Shown: piece by piece, positions 36,491 to 47,516 of the stretch
Layout of the letters: every line of letters starts with the position of its first letter
Numbering within the stretch: position 1 is the stretch's first letter
Source of the DNA: Pleodorina starrii
Taxonomy: Eukaryota; Chlorophyta; Chlorophyceae; Chlamydomonadales; Volvocaceae
Assembly (NCBI GenBank): GCA_030267565.1
Contig: BRXU01000008.1
Coordinates: 434,001 to 498,000, forward strand
DNA length: 64,000 nucleotides
Direction: 5' to 3'
The notes under the pieces: model-generated
The model's database searches: none
What the model was told of the DNA's origin: nothing
What the model saw: the letters and a program-made list of their open reading frames with translations, nothing else
Program-made: the position numbers and the translations under genes

Positions 36491-36505
36491 CCGCTGTAAG
36501 CGGGT
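36491..36505 (+). terminator. TGTAA in the loop of a 5-bp stem
   Basis: CCCGC-TGTAA-GCGGG places the candidate polyadenylation signal in a small hairpin loop right after the exon-like frame. Confidence 0.3.
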
Positions 36506-37676
36506 AAGCCCCTCGTCCTATGACAGGCGCACCCGGTGCTGCAAACATCTAGGGGCTACGAGTTGGAAGGGTTTCCTGGACACGTTTACAGTGGTTGGAT
36601 CCAAAAGGACCACCGGTGCAAATAGATCGCACCTGATACTGCTGCGGCCGGTGCACAAACCGCGGAAGCCGACCCCAACCGACCAGAGACACGACCTGAA
36701 ACACCTGGACTTCACGGGAAACCATCAGACAGCAAAGACCCACAGCAGAGGAACAGAGACTACAGCACGAGTGCAGTGGGAGTCGCAACCACATGCGAAG
36801 GAAGACTGGGTGCGACTGCTCATGCAAGCTGTCTCGGGTGCCATTGCGGGAAGGGCGGCCGCGCGATCCGCCACCTTATCAGTGAGCATGGTCCAGCTAC
36901 TCAGTCGCAGAGGGTCGCAGTGCTTGGAGGGGACTTGGGTGATTCCCTCCATTTCCCGTGCCCGGGAAGCGACTTCCTTCCGGGACCCCGCCGAAGAAAG
37001 ACGCCCTGTTCCGCGCCTATCGATTCCACAATTCCGCGTCCTGGCGGCCCCAGCGGAACACGTATGAACAGTTCCTTCTGAGCACCGTTTGAGCTCCCTT
37101 CGCCAAGCATAAGGGATGGTTTGTTCCACCATCCCCTAGATACGGCAGCGGAAGCAAGGAAACGCTGAGTAACCCGCTATCCTTGTTGTTGCGGCTGCAA
37201 GACACCGACCTGATGGAATTGATCAATTAATGAATGACAGGAGGGCTGATGGAAGAGCGGAATGGGCTTCCTTACGGAACAAGAGGGATATTCGGCACCG
37301 TCATGCCGCTCCTTCTCCCCGAAAATTGCCCCCCTCCACGAGTCGAAGGGCACGCCGAGTGAGCGCATTATACAATAGTTGACATCGGCAGGTAACATTG
37401 GCATCCGTCGTACATGAGATAGAAAGCACCGAAAGCACAGACCCCTTCAGGCGGAAGGTATTATAACTTGCATGCTGCAAAAAATATTGCAAAGGGATGC
37501 GTCTTACCCGCTTATACATCGTATATGCTCATAGCTCATTTTACAATTCAACCGTCCAACAATCCAGAATCCTTTTAACGCGCTGTTTGCGGCCTTCAAT
37601 TGCGGCTGGGCATCGCCATGTCGTTACATGAGGATTTGCAGGAGGAGGTTTATGCTGGGCTCGTCCGTCAAGAGCT

Positions 37677-38486
37677 AATCACTAAAAGACAGAAGTTCGG
37701 GCCCGAACGTTTAGAGGGCCCTGTGCCCACTTAATGGCCGCTGCCGGACCCAGGCCTGCACCGTTTGTCGCCGGACTTTTTCCGTAATAATCCTTACTAG
37801 GTAAGGTGTGTACTATAAAACAAATTGTAATGAATGCGGGTTCAATTTTAGCCAGGGTTTGAGTACAAACGTGACCGAGCCGTCCGCCGGGACCACCGAT
37901 CGTACCCCTACCGGAAAATGGTCTTCTCCAGTCGCCAACTCATGCCAATAGCCCAGCGCCCCACAACCTCGTCTTATGAACACACAATACGGTAGAATCG
38001 TGGCGAAGCGGGCGTGCAATTCACTAATGGAACGTAAATGGCGGTCATGGGAGTCCGTCCACACCCACGGCCACCCCTACCCCATGCTGAGCCTAAGGGT
38101 AAATGCCAACGCAAGCCCTTTCGCGTCCGAAAGCTCTGAGCGCCTCCCGCGCACACCAAAAGTAGCTGCTATGTGGGGAAAATCATGTACAATGGGCGCC
38201 GTCGCAAGAAAAGGACTCCTACGTGAACAGCGTCTCTTGGACTAAACGCCCTGCTCAGAGCCAAGAGCTGCGGCTGCGCTTCAGGCCACGTACGGCGCTT
38301 TGCTCGCTCGTTACCTGTGGCCTTATGTTCGTTAGACCAGTACGACGGATGCGCATTGAGCCTAGGAGCCACGCACGCTTTGCAGGTTAAAAAAATTCGA
38401 TAGAGAAAAGGAGTTAAGGCAGGTCAAGTGCCTGGGGGTGTGGAACGGTGTGCAGTTTGAGCCCGAACTTCTGTCTTTTAGTGAAT
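37677..38486. mobile_element. Non-autonomous CACTA (En/Spm) transposon, 804 bp
   Basis: The element is 37680-38483. It starts CACTAAAAGACAGAAGTTCG and ends with the exact inverse, a 23-bp terminal inverted repeat (37680-37702 and 38461-38483) with no mismatch. It is flanked by AAT on both sides (37677-37679 and 38484-38486), a 3-bp target duplication. Ends beginning CACTA plus a 3-bp duplication are the defining marks of the CACTA superfamily, known in volvocine algae (Jordan and Idaten in Volvox). Inside are only short frames and no transposase, so it is a deletion derivative or MITE-like passenger. Perfect ends suggest recent movement. The left TIR continues into a palindrome (GTTCGGGCCCGAAC). 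Confidence 0.85.
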
Positions 38487-38712
38487 GCGTGCCATGCAAA
38501 GCTCGCCGGGAGACGGGGCGCTGGACTACTGCGAACCACACGCAATCTTATACTTTGTGCGGGCAGCTCTGGCTGCTGTCAGCTTTGTCTTGCTGCTTCC
38601 GAACTGCTGCCCAATGAAAGCCGCCTCTCCGCTGGCTTCCTTCTATAAATGGTATGGCATATTTCTGTGGTGGGCTCTGATAATTATGCTTTCACGGTGG
38701 AACTGGTTCTGA
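38485..38712 (+). other. Short hydrophobic frame next to the CACTA element
   Basis: A 75-codon frame with strong membrane character (YFVRAALAAVSFVLLL and YGIFLWWALIIML). It begins at the transposon border, so its true 5' part, if any, lies on the other side of the insertion. No splice site or family could be assigned. Confidence 0.2.
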
Positions 38713-38836
38713 CAACCTTCGCCGACAGGTTGGCCTTCTCCTCCACCGTTATCACAGCTCTCACTCTTCTATACCTGACCCTTCCAAGAAAGGTGCGGCC
38801 CAGCCCCGCTCCTTACTAATTCTGGCAACGGAATGG

Positions 38837-39088
38837 CTACTGATTCCCTCGCCTTCTGAGACTCCAGGTCGAGCCCTTGCGGAAGTCACGCTTGAGGTCC
38901 CTGTGTTCAGTATGCTGTACCAATTTTCTGGTGAATGCATTGTAAGTTCCGATAGATTGGCTCTGGGCGGTTAGGGCGTTCCAGAGCTCAGGTCTCATGC
39001 TCAGGGCGTAAGGTTGGAGAGGGTCGGAGCCCGGAGGAGGCCATGTGGTTACCGCGTACCGTGCCGTGCACGGAGCTGTGCACTCCAC
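38837..39088 (-). pseudogene. Possible C-terminal remnant of a non-LTR retrotransposon
   Basis: The minus-strand frame contains PYALSMRPELWNALTAQSQS followed by TYNAFTRKLVQH, reminiscent of the extreme C-terminus of Jockey/CR1-type reverse transcriptases (ELWNxLP...F...L). The similarity is short and judged only by eye. No upstream RT motifs are present, so if real it is 5'-truncated. Confidence 0.25.
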
Positions 39089-39224
39089 CCGCTACCCAGT
39101 AACAGAACTACGAATGGATGAGTGAATTAGGGGCTTGCTGCTCTGCGAATGAAGGCAGATTCATTTGCCCGGCACCCGCGCTTATCCCCTAATGTTTTCC
39201 GTTATCCCCAACAAGCGCACACAG

Positions 39225-39486
39225 GCCCGAGACCACCTCCTGCGGGGATTATCCCGGGGCCACCTGCGGCCGGCTCGCCACCCTGATGGGCTGGCTGGAG
39301 ACGACCGCGATCGCCGTGCTACTCCTCATCTCTGCGCTGACCCTCGTCGCCATCGGCCTGGGCGTCAGCGGCGCCAGTGCACGGGGCTGCTACTGCTGCC
39401 CCTATTCCAGCACCTGCTGCAGCCGGGGCAGCGTCGCGGGACGGGACAGCGGCAGCGGTGGCGGAGAAGGAGAGCAGCGATGGTGA
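39225..39486 (+). CDS. Exon-like segment encoding a Cys-rich peptide with one membrane helix
   Basis: An acceptor (GCGCACACAG) ends at 39224. The following frame reads PETTSCGDYPGATCGRLATL, a strong hydrophobic helix IAVLLLISALTLVAIGLGV, and a Cys cluster GCYCCPYSSTCC, ending at TGA 39484-39486. Codon use (CTG, GCC, ATC, GTC) is that of the window's real genes. The arrangement suggests the last exon of a single-pass surface protein, but no upstream exon was found. The region to the left is occupied by transposon-like sequence, so the gene may be broken. Confidence 0.35.
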
Positions 39487-41939
39487 CTGCCAGCGCATGC
39501 GCCGCCGCAGGCGTTGCTCTCGGCTCCTGAAACCGTCAGTCGCCATGACCATTGGCGGCTGCCTCCAAACCTCGTAATCGTGTCGCTTTGGCCCGTTGGC
39601 TCTTGGATGCTGCAGCGTCCCAGTGCGTCAAATGTGTAGTTGTGGTTGCGGCCGTGAAGATTGCGGATGTGTGTGGCCAACAACAGGGATCGACGGCTTG
39701 CTTGGCACCATAGGAGCGATGCGCCTGCAAGGCCACGAACAAAGGTTGGGTTATCTTGACATACGCCTGCATAAGTTTGCATGGAAATGAACCTCTGGGG
39801 CCGAATTCTTCACATGTTCATATCATTTGGTTTGTTAGCGTATGTGGGTGATGTGATGTGGTGATAAGCTGCCGCGCCGAGTTGGTTAACACTGCAGCCG
39901 CGCTGATACCGGATAACTTACCGGTACGAACTCGTACGTGTTTGCAGTACATGCACGCGTGCATGCAACGAGCATGATCAAGCACATCACGCCGATCATT
40001 CACACATACAAATAGTTGCGTCTGTCGGATATCAACTCACACAAATCACTTATCCGTGCACATGCACATGCACCGCATGTCGGCATGTGTGGGCCCGATT
40101 GGCCGATGTACCGCATGTGCACCCGCCGGCCCAAGCGGGGCCGTGCTTATGGCCCCGCCCCGGCGGCCAGGCTCCTGTGCCGCTTCCCTGCATTTTGCCC
40201 CGTTTGCTGGCCCCGTTTGCTAACGACTGGCCATGCTGTGGTTTTGCTACCCCGTGCCTTCATACAAATAGGCGGGCCAACTCGTATTTTCGTTGCATCG
40301 TGTCGTCGCGGCAACTCAAAAACGAGGGTGCTCCGGCTGTGTGTGTGTACGGCATACACGGCAGATAGTCGCGGCCTCTGCCGCACGCCGCTGCGGCCGA
40401 TGCGGTGATCGTGCCGCATGTTGGGCCACATGTGGATTCGTTTTGCAGAGCAGCTTTTGTGCGGCGCGGCGCGCGGCGCTTTGCGCTGCGGCTGTGTACA
40501 GACTAATTGGGTCTCCATCTGCCAATACATACATGCATGCATACATGCATTCAAATGTCGAGTGTTTTACGTGCATGTGCATGGAGCACGATGCAGCGGC
40601 GGCCTGCTTGTGCGCCGAGATTTGGCCGCCCTGGCGATTCGGTGTGTTTATGATGAGCGCTATCTAGGGCCTAGCAGCGCGAGATAAACGGGGAGCATGT
40701 CCCCTACGTAACCGGCCTGCGGTTGGGCGTGGTGGTGCGGCTTCTTACGCCCAGATTAGGCTGAGCCCGCTCCGCGCCGCTGCTCTCGCCGCCCTCCTCA
40801 CCCGGGTCGGTCTCACGACGGGTGGTGGGGAGCCCAGGGGAGGCTGATGGTACGCGCCCTGTTGTTTGCTTGCATCTTTTATTTTGCTGGGTTGGTGGCT
40901 GCTGGAGGCACCTGGAGGCGGCTGTGTTGTGCTGTGCTGTGCTTTGGTGCACGCGGCGCGACACGTGCTCTCCAGCTTTCTGCCCTTGAGGAGGCCGCCG
41001 CTGTGCAGCGCAGCGCAGTGCAGCGGGCTGCTTGTCAACGGATGGGGAGCAGAGCTGGTGGCGGGGTGAGGACAGCCCCGTGTGTGGGGGGGGGGGGCCG
41101 TGTGGGGGGCGCTTTCGGCTCCACCCACCCACGCACCAGAAGAACGAACGTGCGTCACGCGTGCTTGAGAGGCCGCGACTGCCGCCAAGGAAAAATGTGG
41201 GAGGGGCCAACCTGCGGGTGTGTGCACGAGAACGAGAAACACGGATGCATGGAGCTCTTACCGCGTGTGACCCGAATCGTGCGTGGCGCTCTGGACAGTG
41301 CTCGGTGTTGTCTTTACGGTGTGTGTGGGGTGTGTGTGTGTGTTGGTGTACGGTTGCGTCCATTTTGCGTCTTCCGGCTCGGAACCGCGGGTCGACGCGG
41401 CGTGGGCGGGCGGCGGCGGGCGGGTCCCGGCTCACGGCTCCGCACATCCTGCTTCTTACCGGCATCAGTCGTCCCTTGGCTAATGCGAACATTGCGTCCA
41501 CGTGGCACCCGTGGGCCTTTCTAACGGTGCGCAATATCTTGCTGTTGCTGCAGCATCGGCCGGATGGAATGAAGTAAATGCAAAGGCAAGCCAGGCGGGT
41601 ATGACGAAGGCCCGGGGCCGGCTGGTGGCTATGCCCCTTCATATGTTTTGGTTTGGCCGCTGCATATTGCTGCAAGTGCGGCTTCGTTTGTTTGTTTGTT
41701 TGATTGTACCGGTATGTTCGTCTGTTTTTTGGTCCGCACGACGGGAGGGAGCGAGGGTTGAGGTGTTGCTTAACCGTCTTGTACCGTATACGGTATGTAT
41801 GGCGGGGCAGGGCAGCAGAGCATTGTCTGTCAAAGCGCTCTGCTGCCCTGCCTGCTCTTTCTTTGCCAGCCAACACTCGCCCTGCTTCTGGGCGGGAGGA
41901 AGTGTGCACGGTGCTGGCGGCGGCGGCGGTGGCGGCGAT
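39487..41939. other. Intergenic region, no gene recognised
   Basis: About 2.5 kb without splice-bounded exons. It contains short CATGCATGCA-type tracts near 40530, a GC-rich hairpin near 40137-40160 (GGGGCC...GGCCCC), and a G-homopolymer near 41087. Confidence 0.4.
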
Positions 41940-43564
41940 GGTGGATAAGTGCTGCTATGCTTGCTGCACTGAAGAAATACCCTCCACGCCAGAGCGGGGG
42001 CCTCCTCGAATACGGTAAGTGCCTACCTATCACGCATGTTTGGGCCGAGGCCAGTCCTGCAATATGGCTACTGCGGCGGCGGGTTACCATGTAGCGACGG
42101 TTGTGGTTGTGGTGCCTGGTTTACGCTAGGTTTGCGTGTGGCTAATCAGGCGGGTCATGATTGATGCCCATACATTGGCAGTTTTGGCCAAAAGCCGCTG
42201 TGCCCTTTTGTGCGGCCTCGCGGGTACGGGCATTATGGAAAGACCACAAGGACGTGAAATCGTGAATCCAGATCCGGATATTGGATTCAAAAGATTGGCG
42301 GCGGACCCCGGTGATGACGTCCTTGATGCAGTGGCCTCCACTCCCCTCCCCTCCACTGCAGACCCCCCGCGGGGCCGTTCGTTGATCAACTCGGGTGGGT
42401 GCCAACTTCACACAACGCCACTGGCACCTCAAAAGGTTGTGCGAGGGTTGCCGTTACACGGTGGCAGCCCGGATCGTCCGCGGTGGGTCTGGCAGTTATC
42501 CCAAGAGGCTGACGTGGGCAACGTAGGCATCCGAATGCGCCCTCCGAGACTGAGCTCTGATGCTCGCAGCTCCACGTCATATCGTGCCATACCGTACCAC
42601 ACCCGTGACCGCGCCCCTCGCACAAACAGCCATCAGTGTACGGTATGCCAGCAAGCCGACCTATGCCCTGTACCCTTTTGGAGCCGCCCCTGGTGGCCCC
42701 TGGTGGCTGCTGTTCAGGCCTGCAGGCAGACCCCCTCCGGAGCGCCACCGGCACCGGCACCGCCACTGCCCCGGCCGCACCACAAACGAGCCGTGCAATG
42801 GCGGGTGAGGGCGATAGGCGCCTCCCTCCCTCCCTCTCTCCACCCGCACGCCTGCCCATCGGCATCTATCCCATCGGCATCTACCCTGGTCTCGGTCAAT
42901 CGAGTATCGTACTGTACCGTACAGTAAACAGTCACCATTTCATTGGCGCACCTCCACCTCCACCTCCTCCTCCACCTCCTCCTACTACTGCTATTAGTAC
43001 TGCTGTGCATTCACGTCACCATTCCCGCGCCGGCGTCAGTCACCGGGAGCGGAGGGCGGAGAGGGGAGGTCGGGGAGGGGAGGGCGGGGCTCATGCAGCT
43101 TCACCTCCCCTCCCCCCCCCACACACACGACGCAGCCCAACCCTCCGAAACGCGAAAGCCCACTCAAGCCTCGCGAGCCCCCTCCCCACCATGACAAGTC
43201 CTACATCGTCTCCAGCCCCCTCCCCTCCCAACCACCGGAAGGAGCTCCCCGGCAGCTCCGCGGCGCGGCGCTGCACGACCTGGCCCGGCCGGGCCCCCCG
43301 TGCACTACACTGCCCGCCACTAACCTCGCGCCGTGCCCGCTACCGCTACCGCCGGCTGCCACCAGCACGCCATGTCATGCCACGCCCTGTCAACACCCCC
43401 CCGTTCCCCCTTTCCCGGCCCCAACGTCATGTCACACATCACTCATCACACATCGGTCGCCAACCACGCGAGCTGCTGCGGGAGCTGCTGCATGCAGCCG
43501 CGCGCCGTCATCCACGTCATCCACACATCGACCCTCGAGCCTCGACCTCGTCGACACCCCTCCC
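41930..43564 (+). other. Unresolved coding-like signals on the plus strand, converging on RCL1
   Basis: An ATG in good context at about 41939 opens MVDKCCYACCTEEIPSTPER and ends at a strong donor (GTAAGTGCC) at 42017. Pyrimidine-tract acceptors follow at 42361, 42717 and 43135, the last opening a Pro-rich frame (PPHHDKSYIVSSPLPSQ). I could not join these with consistent phases, so no gene model is given. A + strand gene ending tail-to-tail with RCL1 is possible. TTACA at 42454-42458 is a candidate RCL1 polyadenylation site on the minus strand. Confidence 0.22.
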
Positions 43565-44260
43565 TTACGTCACGCGGCGGCTGACGTTGCGCACGTTGGC
43601 CCCCACGCAGGTGGCGAATATGGTTCCGGAGCTGCGCTCCGCCCGCAGAGAAAAGGTGACACCGAAGAAGTCCCGCAGGTGGCGCAGAGTGCGCACCGCG
43701 TGGGGGGTGAGGGGGCCCAGCCTCACGGAGTTGGCCTCCTGAGGGGAGGGGAGGGGAGGGGAGGGGAGGGGTGGGGAGGGGTGGGGAGGGGAGGGGAGGG
43801 GAGGGGAGGGGAGGGGAGGGGTGGGGAGGGGAGTGATGGACATGAACCGATGAGGAGGGGCGGGAGTTGGAAGGGGGGAGAAGTAGCGATGAGACTGCAG
43901 CGGGGTAACGGAGGCGACGTTGGCGAACGCCCAAGACCCGGGACCCAGCGGGGCGGGGCGGGCCGGATCAGCCAAAAGGCCGGAAAGGAAGGGAAGGACC
44001 TCCTGGCGGCGTTGTTGATTGAAAAGCTGCGGCCAAAGGGATGTGGATGATGCGGGGGAAGTGGAGCTGCTGCGACCTTAACTTACGGTGTGTGTGTATG
44101 GGGTGGTTTTGCATGGATAGGAAGGGAGGGAGGGAGGGAGGTTGCATATGTGCAGTGGAGGGAGGGGTTCAGGCGCGGGCTGCTCGGGCTGCACGACAGC
44201 ACGGCAGCCGCAGCACAACTTCCCTCCCCTCCCCACCCCCTCCCCTACACCCGTGACGCC

Positions 44261-44305
<45 letters not shown>

Positions 44306-46224
44306 TGCTGCGCCCCGGCTGCCTCTGCAGGCCCCAGTCGCTTCCGCCCGACTCGCTTCCGCCGTTGATTGCGCTCCTCTCTTTCAGCCAGCCCGTAAAG
44401 GGAGTCATCCTGCCCCGTGGCTGTGCACCTGTCCCCACCGTGACCCGAACCAAGCTTCCCAAAAGCTGGCTGGTACGGCACCTACGCTCTGCAAAGCCGC
44501 TGCCATCCTCCCCCCTCCCCCTTACCCCTCACTCGCTCGCTCCCCACCCCCCCACCCCCCCCCACCTCGGGTCCCAGAGCACACAGCAGCAGCAGCAGGC
44601 CCTGGTGACTGCCATCCGCCACACCGCCCCGACGAACCTGCACAGGAACAGCGGCGGGGGGGGGGCGGGGGGGGGGGCGGTGGGGCGGCGGGGGCGGTAA
44701 CCGGCAGCAGCACAACATGGGGAGGCAGCGACGCCGGCAGGTCAAGAGCCGTCAACAGCACCGTAACCCACCAGGCGCGGCGAAAGCAGACCTCCCTCCC
44801 TCCCTCCCTGCTTTGCCCCGCCTCCCCCTCCTCTCACCTCCTGCCCTCGCCGACCCTCCTCGCGCCCTTTCCTCCCTTTCCTCCGTGCCCCCCTCCCTTT
44901 CCCCCCACAACCCCATCAATCTCCCCCACTGCACCGCCCCTTCCCGACCGCCCCCTCCCCCCTCCCCCCAGGAGGCCCCTCCGTTCCCCCACCACCCCCC
45001 CACTGACCTCCTCCAACAAGAGATGCGCCGCGGTGCTGCCCACATCCTCCGGAACCACCTGATGGGGATGCGCCCCGGCCTCCGCGTCGGCTGGGGCCTG
45101 GCCGGAGGAACGGAGGAGGATCGAAGGGAGGGAGGGAGAGAGCGGAGTTGAGTGTGGAAGTGGAGGAAGGGGGGAGGGCGGATGGCTGGCTGGCAGGCAT
45201 AGGTGATCAAACATAACTCCGGGGGCCCCCAGCGACGAGGCAGCTAGGTAGGTAGGTAGGTAGGCAGGTAACAGGGGAGAGACGTCGTCGGTTCCATCCC
45301 ATCCCATCCCATCCTCAGATGGGTGCGAGACACACACGTACACACACGTGGCCCAGTGTGCAGAGGCGCAGCCCAGCCCCACCTGTCATCTGTCACCGCC
45401 TGCATACGGATGCAACCACAAGCCAATCACTTGGGCTCGCACTCCGCACCCGGGGCCGCCCTCGCTGCCTCCAGTCCCTCCCCTCCCCTGCCCTCCCCTC
45501 ACGTCCCCTTCCCCCTCGCTGCGGTGTCTATTCTCTTTCCCCTCACGTACCCCGGTATCCTTCTGCGGGGGCTGCCAAGCGGGCCCCCTTCCCCCGCGCC
45601 CACCCACCCACCCACCCCTCCAACCGCTCACCTATCCAGACTGGTTCCCCACTCCTCACCTCTCCCCTCCTCTCCTCCCCATCCTCTCCCCATCCTCACC
45701 TCTCCGCCCCCCCTCCGGCCCGCTGCCGAGTTGCAGTTGCATGCCTCCGCACTGATCAGGCAGCCCGAGGTGGTCTCAGCCACAAGGGTGATGCCGTACC
45801 CGGGGCTCTTGCCGCTGAGGGGAAGGGGCGGGGGGGCCGGGTCAGGGAGACGATGGGCGGAGCAGCGGGGGGCGGGGCGGGTTGGGGTGGGGTTAGGGGG
45901 CCGGGCCGGGTGGGCAGGTGGGCAGGTGCGGCGGGGTACTGCCGAGTCCCAACCCAACCAGGTGGAATGCAGGCAGCGAAATTCAGAGGAGCTTCTGGGC
46001 GGGAGCAGACGCAGAGGGAAACGGCTCGAGAGGGCGATGGCTCGAGGGCGGCGGCGGGTGAGGGCGGCGGGTGAATGCGCCCTTCCCCTCCCCTCCCCTT
46101 CCCTTTCCATCGGCGCCCATCAGAGGTCGCATCGGGTCGCATCTCTGGCGTACGCCCGGAGCGGGGCACGGAGCACGAAACGACCCTCGACACGTTACAA
46201 CACGCCCCCGCTCCCCGGGGCTGG

Positions 46225-46301
<77 letters not shown>

Positions 46302-47471
46302 GTTACAGTATCTGACCGGGCCCTGACGCTGGCCAGGGGCTGCTAACCCAGCCCCGACGGAAAGACCGCCTAAGCACTCTCCCCCTTGCGGTGGGAGAAG
46401 GGCGTGAGGGGCCGCTACCCCCTCCTGCTCGACGCAGAGCTGGCTGCGTCGTATACCCCATATACGGGTGTACGGCGCAGCGGCTCCCCAAAAGCTTGAG
46501 CTCACAGCCTGCCTTATACGGCAGCTGGGCCCTTCGTCCGCACAAACAGCAGTCGCGCCGGCGCACTACGCGGCGCCCGCGCTGTCCTGCCCGCCCTGAA
46601 GTCCTTGCAGCGCCGGGGCGCCCGGCCGGCCTGCTACCGGCTGGCGGTGCTCCTCTAGGCGCGAAAACAAAGCGCTGAGAACCTGCCCCGAGCTTGGTCC
46701 GGCTCGTGGGCGGTCAGCACCAAAGGAGAACCCAAGACAGCGCGCGCCCTACCCCTGCTACTACTCCTACTACGACGGCCCCGGAGAGGCCGGGGGGTGG
46801 CCCCTAGAGGCCGAGCTCCAGAGCGCCGCTTGGCCTCGACGCGGCAGGAGGTCGGGAGCGGGCCTTGCGGCAGCGGGCTAGGTGACGGAGCTATAGTTCG
46901 CACTAGGCGGCACCTCGCCAACTCTCCTCACTCTCGCTAAACCCGCTCCCTAAAGCCTCCCTTGCCTACAAAAGGCAGCCTGCGGCGGTCTCTGCACCCT
47001 AAGTCCTCTCGGACCCGAAGGACCCCCCCCCTCCTCCTCCCCTCCTCTCACGCCTCCCTGCCTCGACGCCCTAAGTTCCCTCCCTCACCCATAAAGCCCC
47101 TTCATCCCCTCACTCCACTTCCCCTCCCCCTCCCTCCATACCCATCCCTGCGTGCTGCACACACTGAAAGTGGCCGTTGACCACCGCCAGGATGGGGTGG
47201 TCAGGCCCTACCCCCTCCCATCCCCGCCTTGGCACGTCTAGCTTTGCAAACCCTCGCACACGCTGCCAAAATTCTAGCGCTGCGCGCGCCTTGGCCACCT
47301 CGACTGGGTCTGGGGCATCCGGGGCGGTGGGCGAGTTCCTGACTGCCCACAGCCCCACGCGCGCCCGTTCCATGGCCGTGAGCGCCGCCAGGCAGATCAC
47401 GTCCCACACGCACTGCTGCACGCCTGGCGGTGGCTCCGCCAGCCACACGTTCGCCCGGGTGATGGGCCCGG

Positions 47472-47516
<45 letters not shown>

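Larger units (their letters stand above)
35615..37679. other. Upstream region of the AAA-ATPase gene, with one exon-like segment
   Basis: Less GC-rich than the genes. It includes the AAA-ATPase promoter side and the exon-like stretch at 36306-36488 described separately. The remaining frames have no recognisable content. Confidence 0.4.

Noticed and set aside
40137..40160. GGGGCC...GGCCCC hairpin as another copy of the 5852-7020 transposon end
   Set aside because: The sequence matches only the core GC palindrome, not the 13-bp terminal repeat, and no partner end or target duplication was found.
40704..41909. 401-codon minus-strand frame
   Set aside because: Uneven composition, no recognisable segment, and no splice or promoter context; only its last 40 residues look even weakly protein-like.
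43679..44050. Plus-strand Gly/Glu-rich frame antisense to RCL1 exon 10 and intron 9
   Set aside because: It depends on the (GGGGA)n repeat and on antisense of a conserved coding exon.
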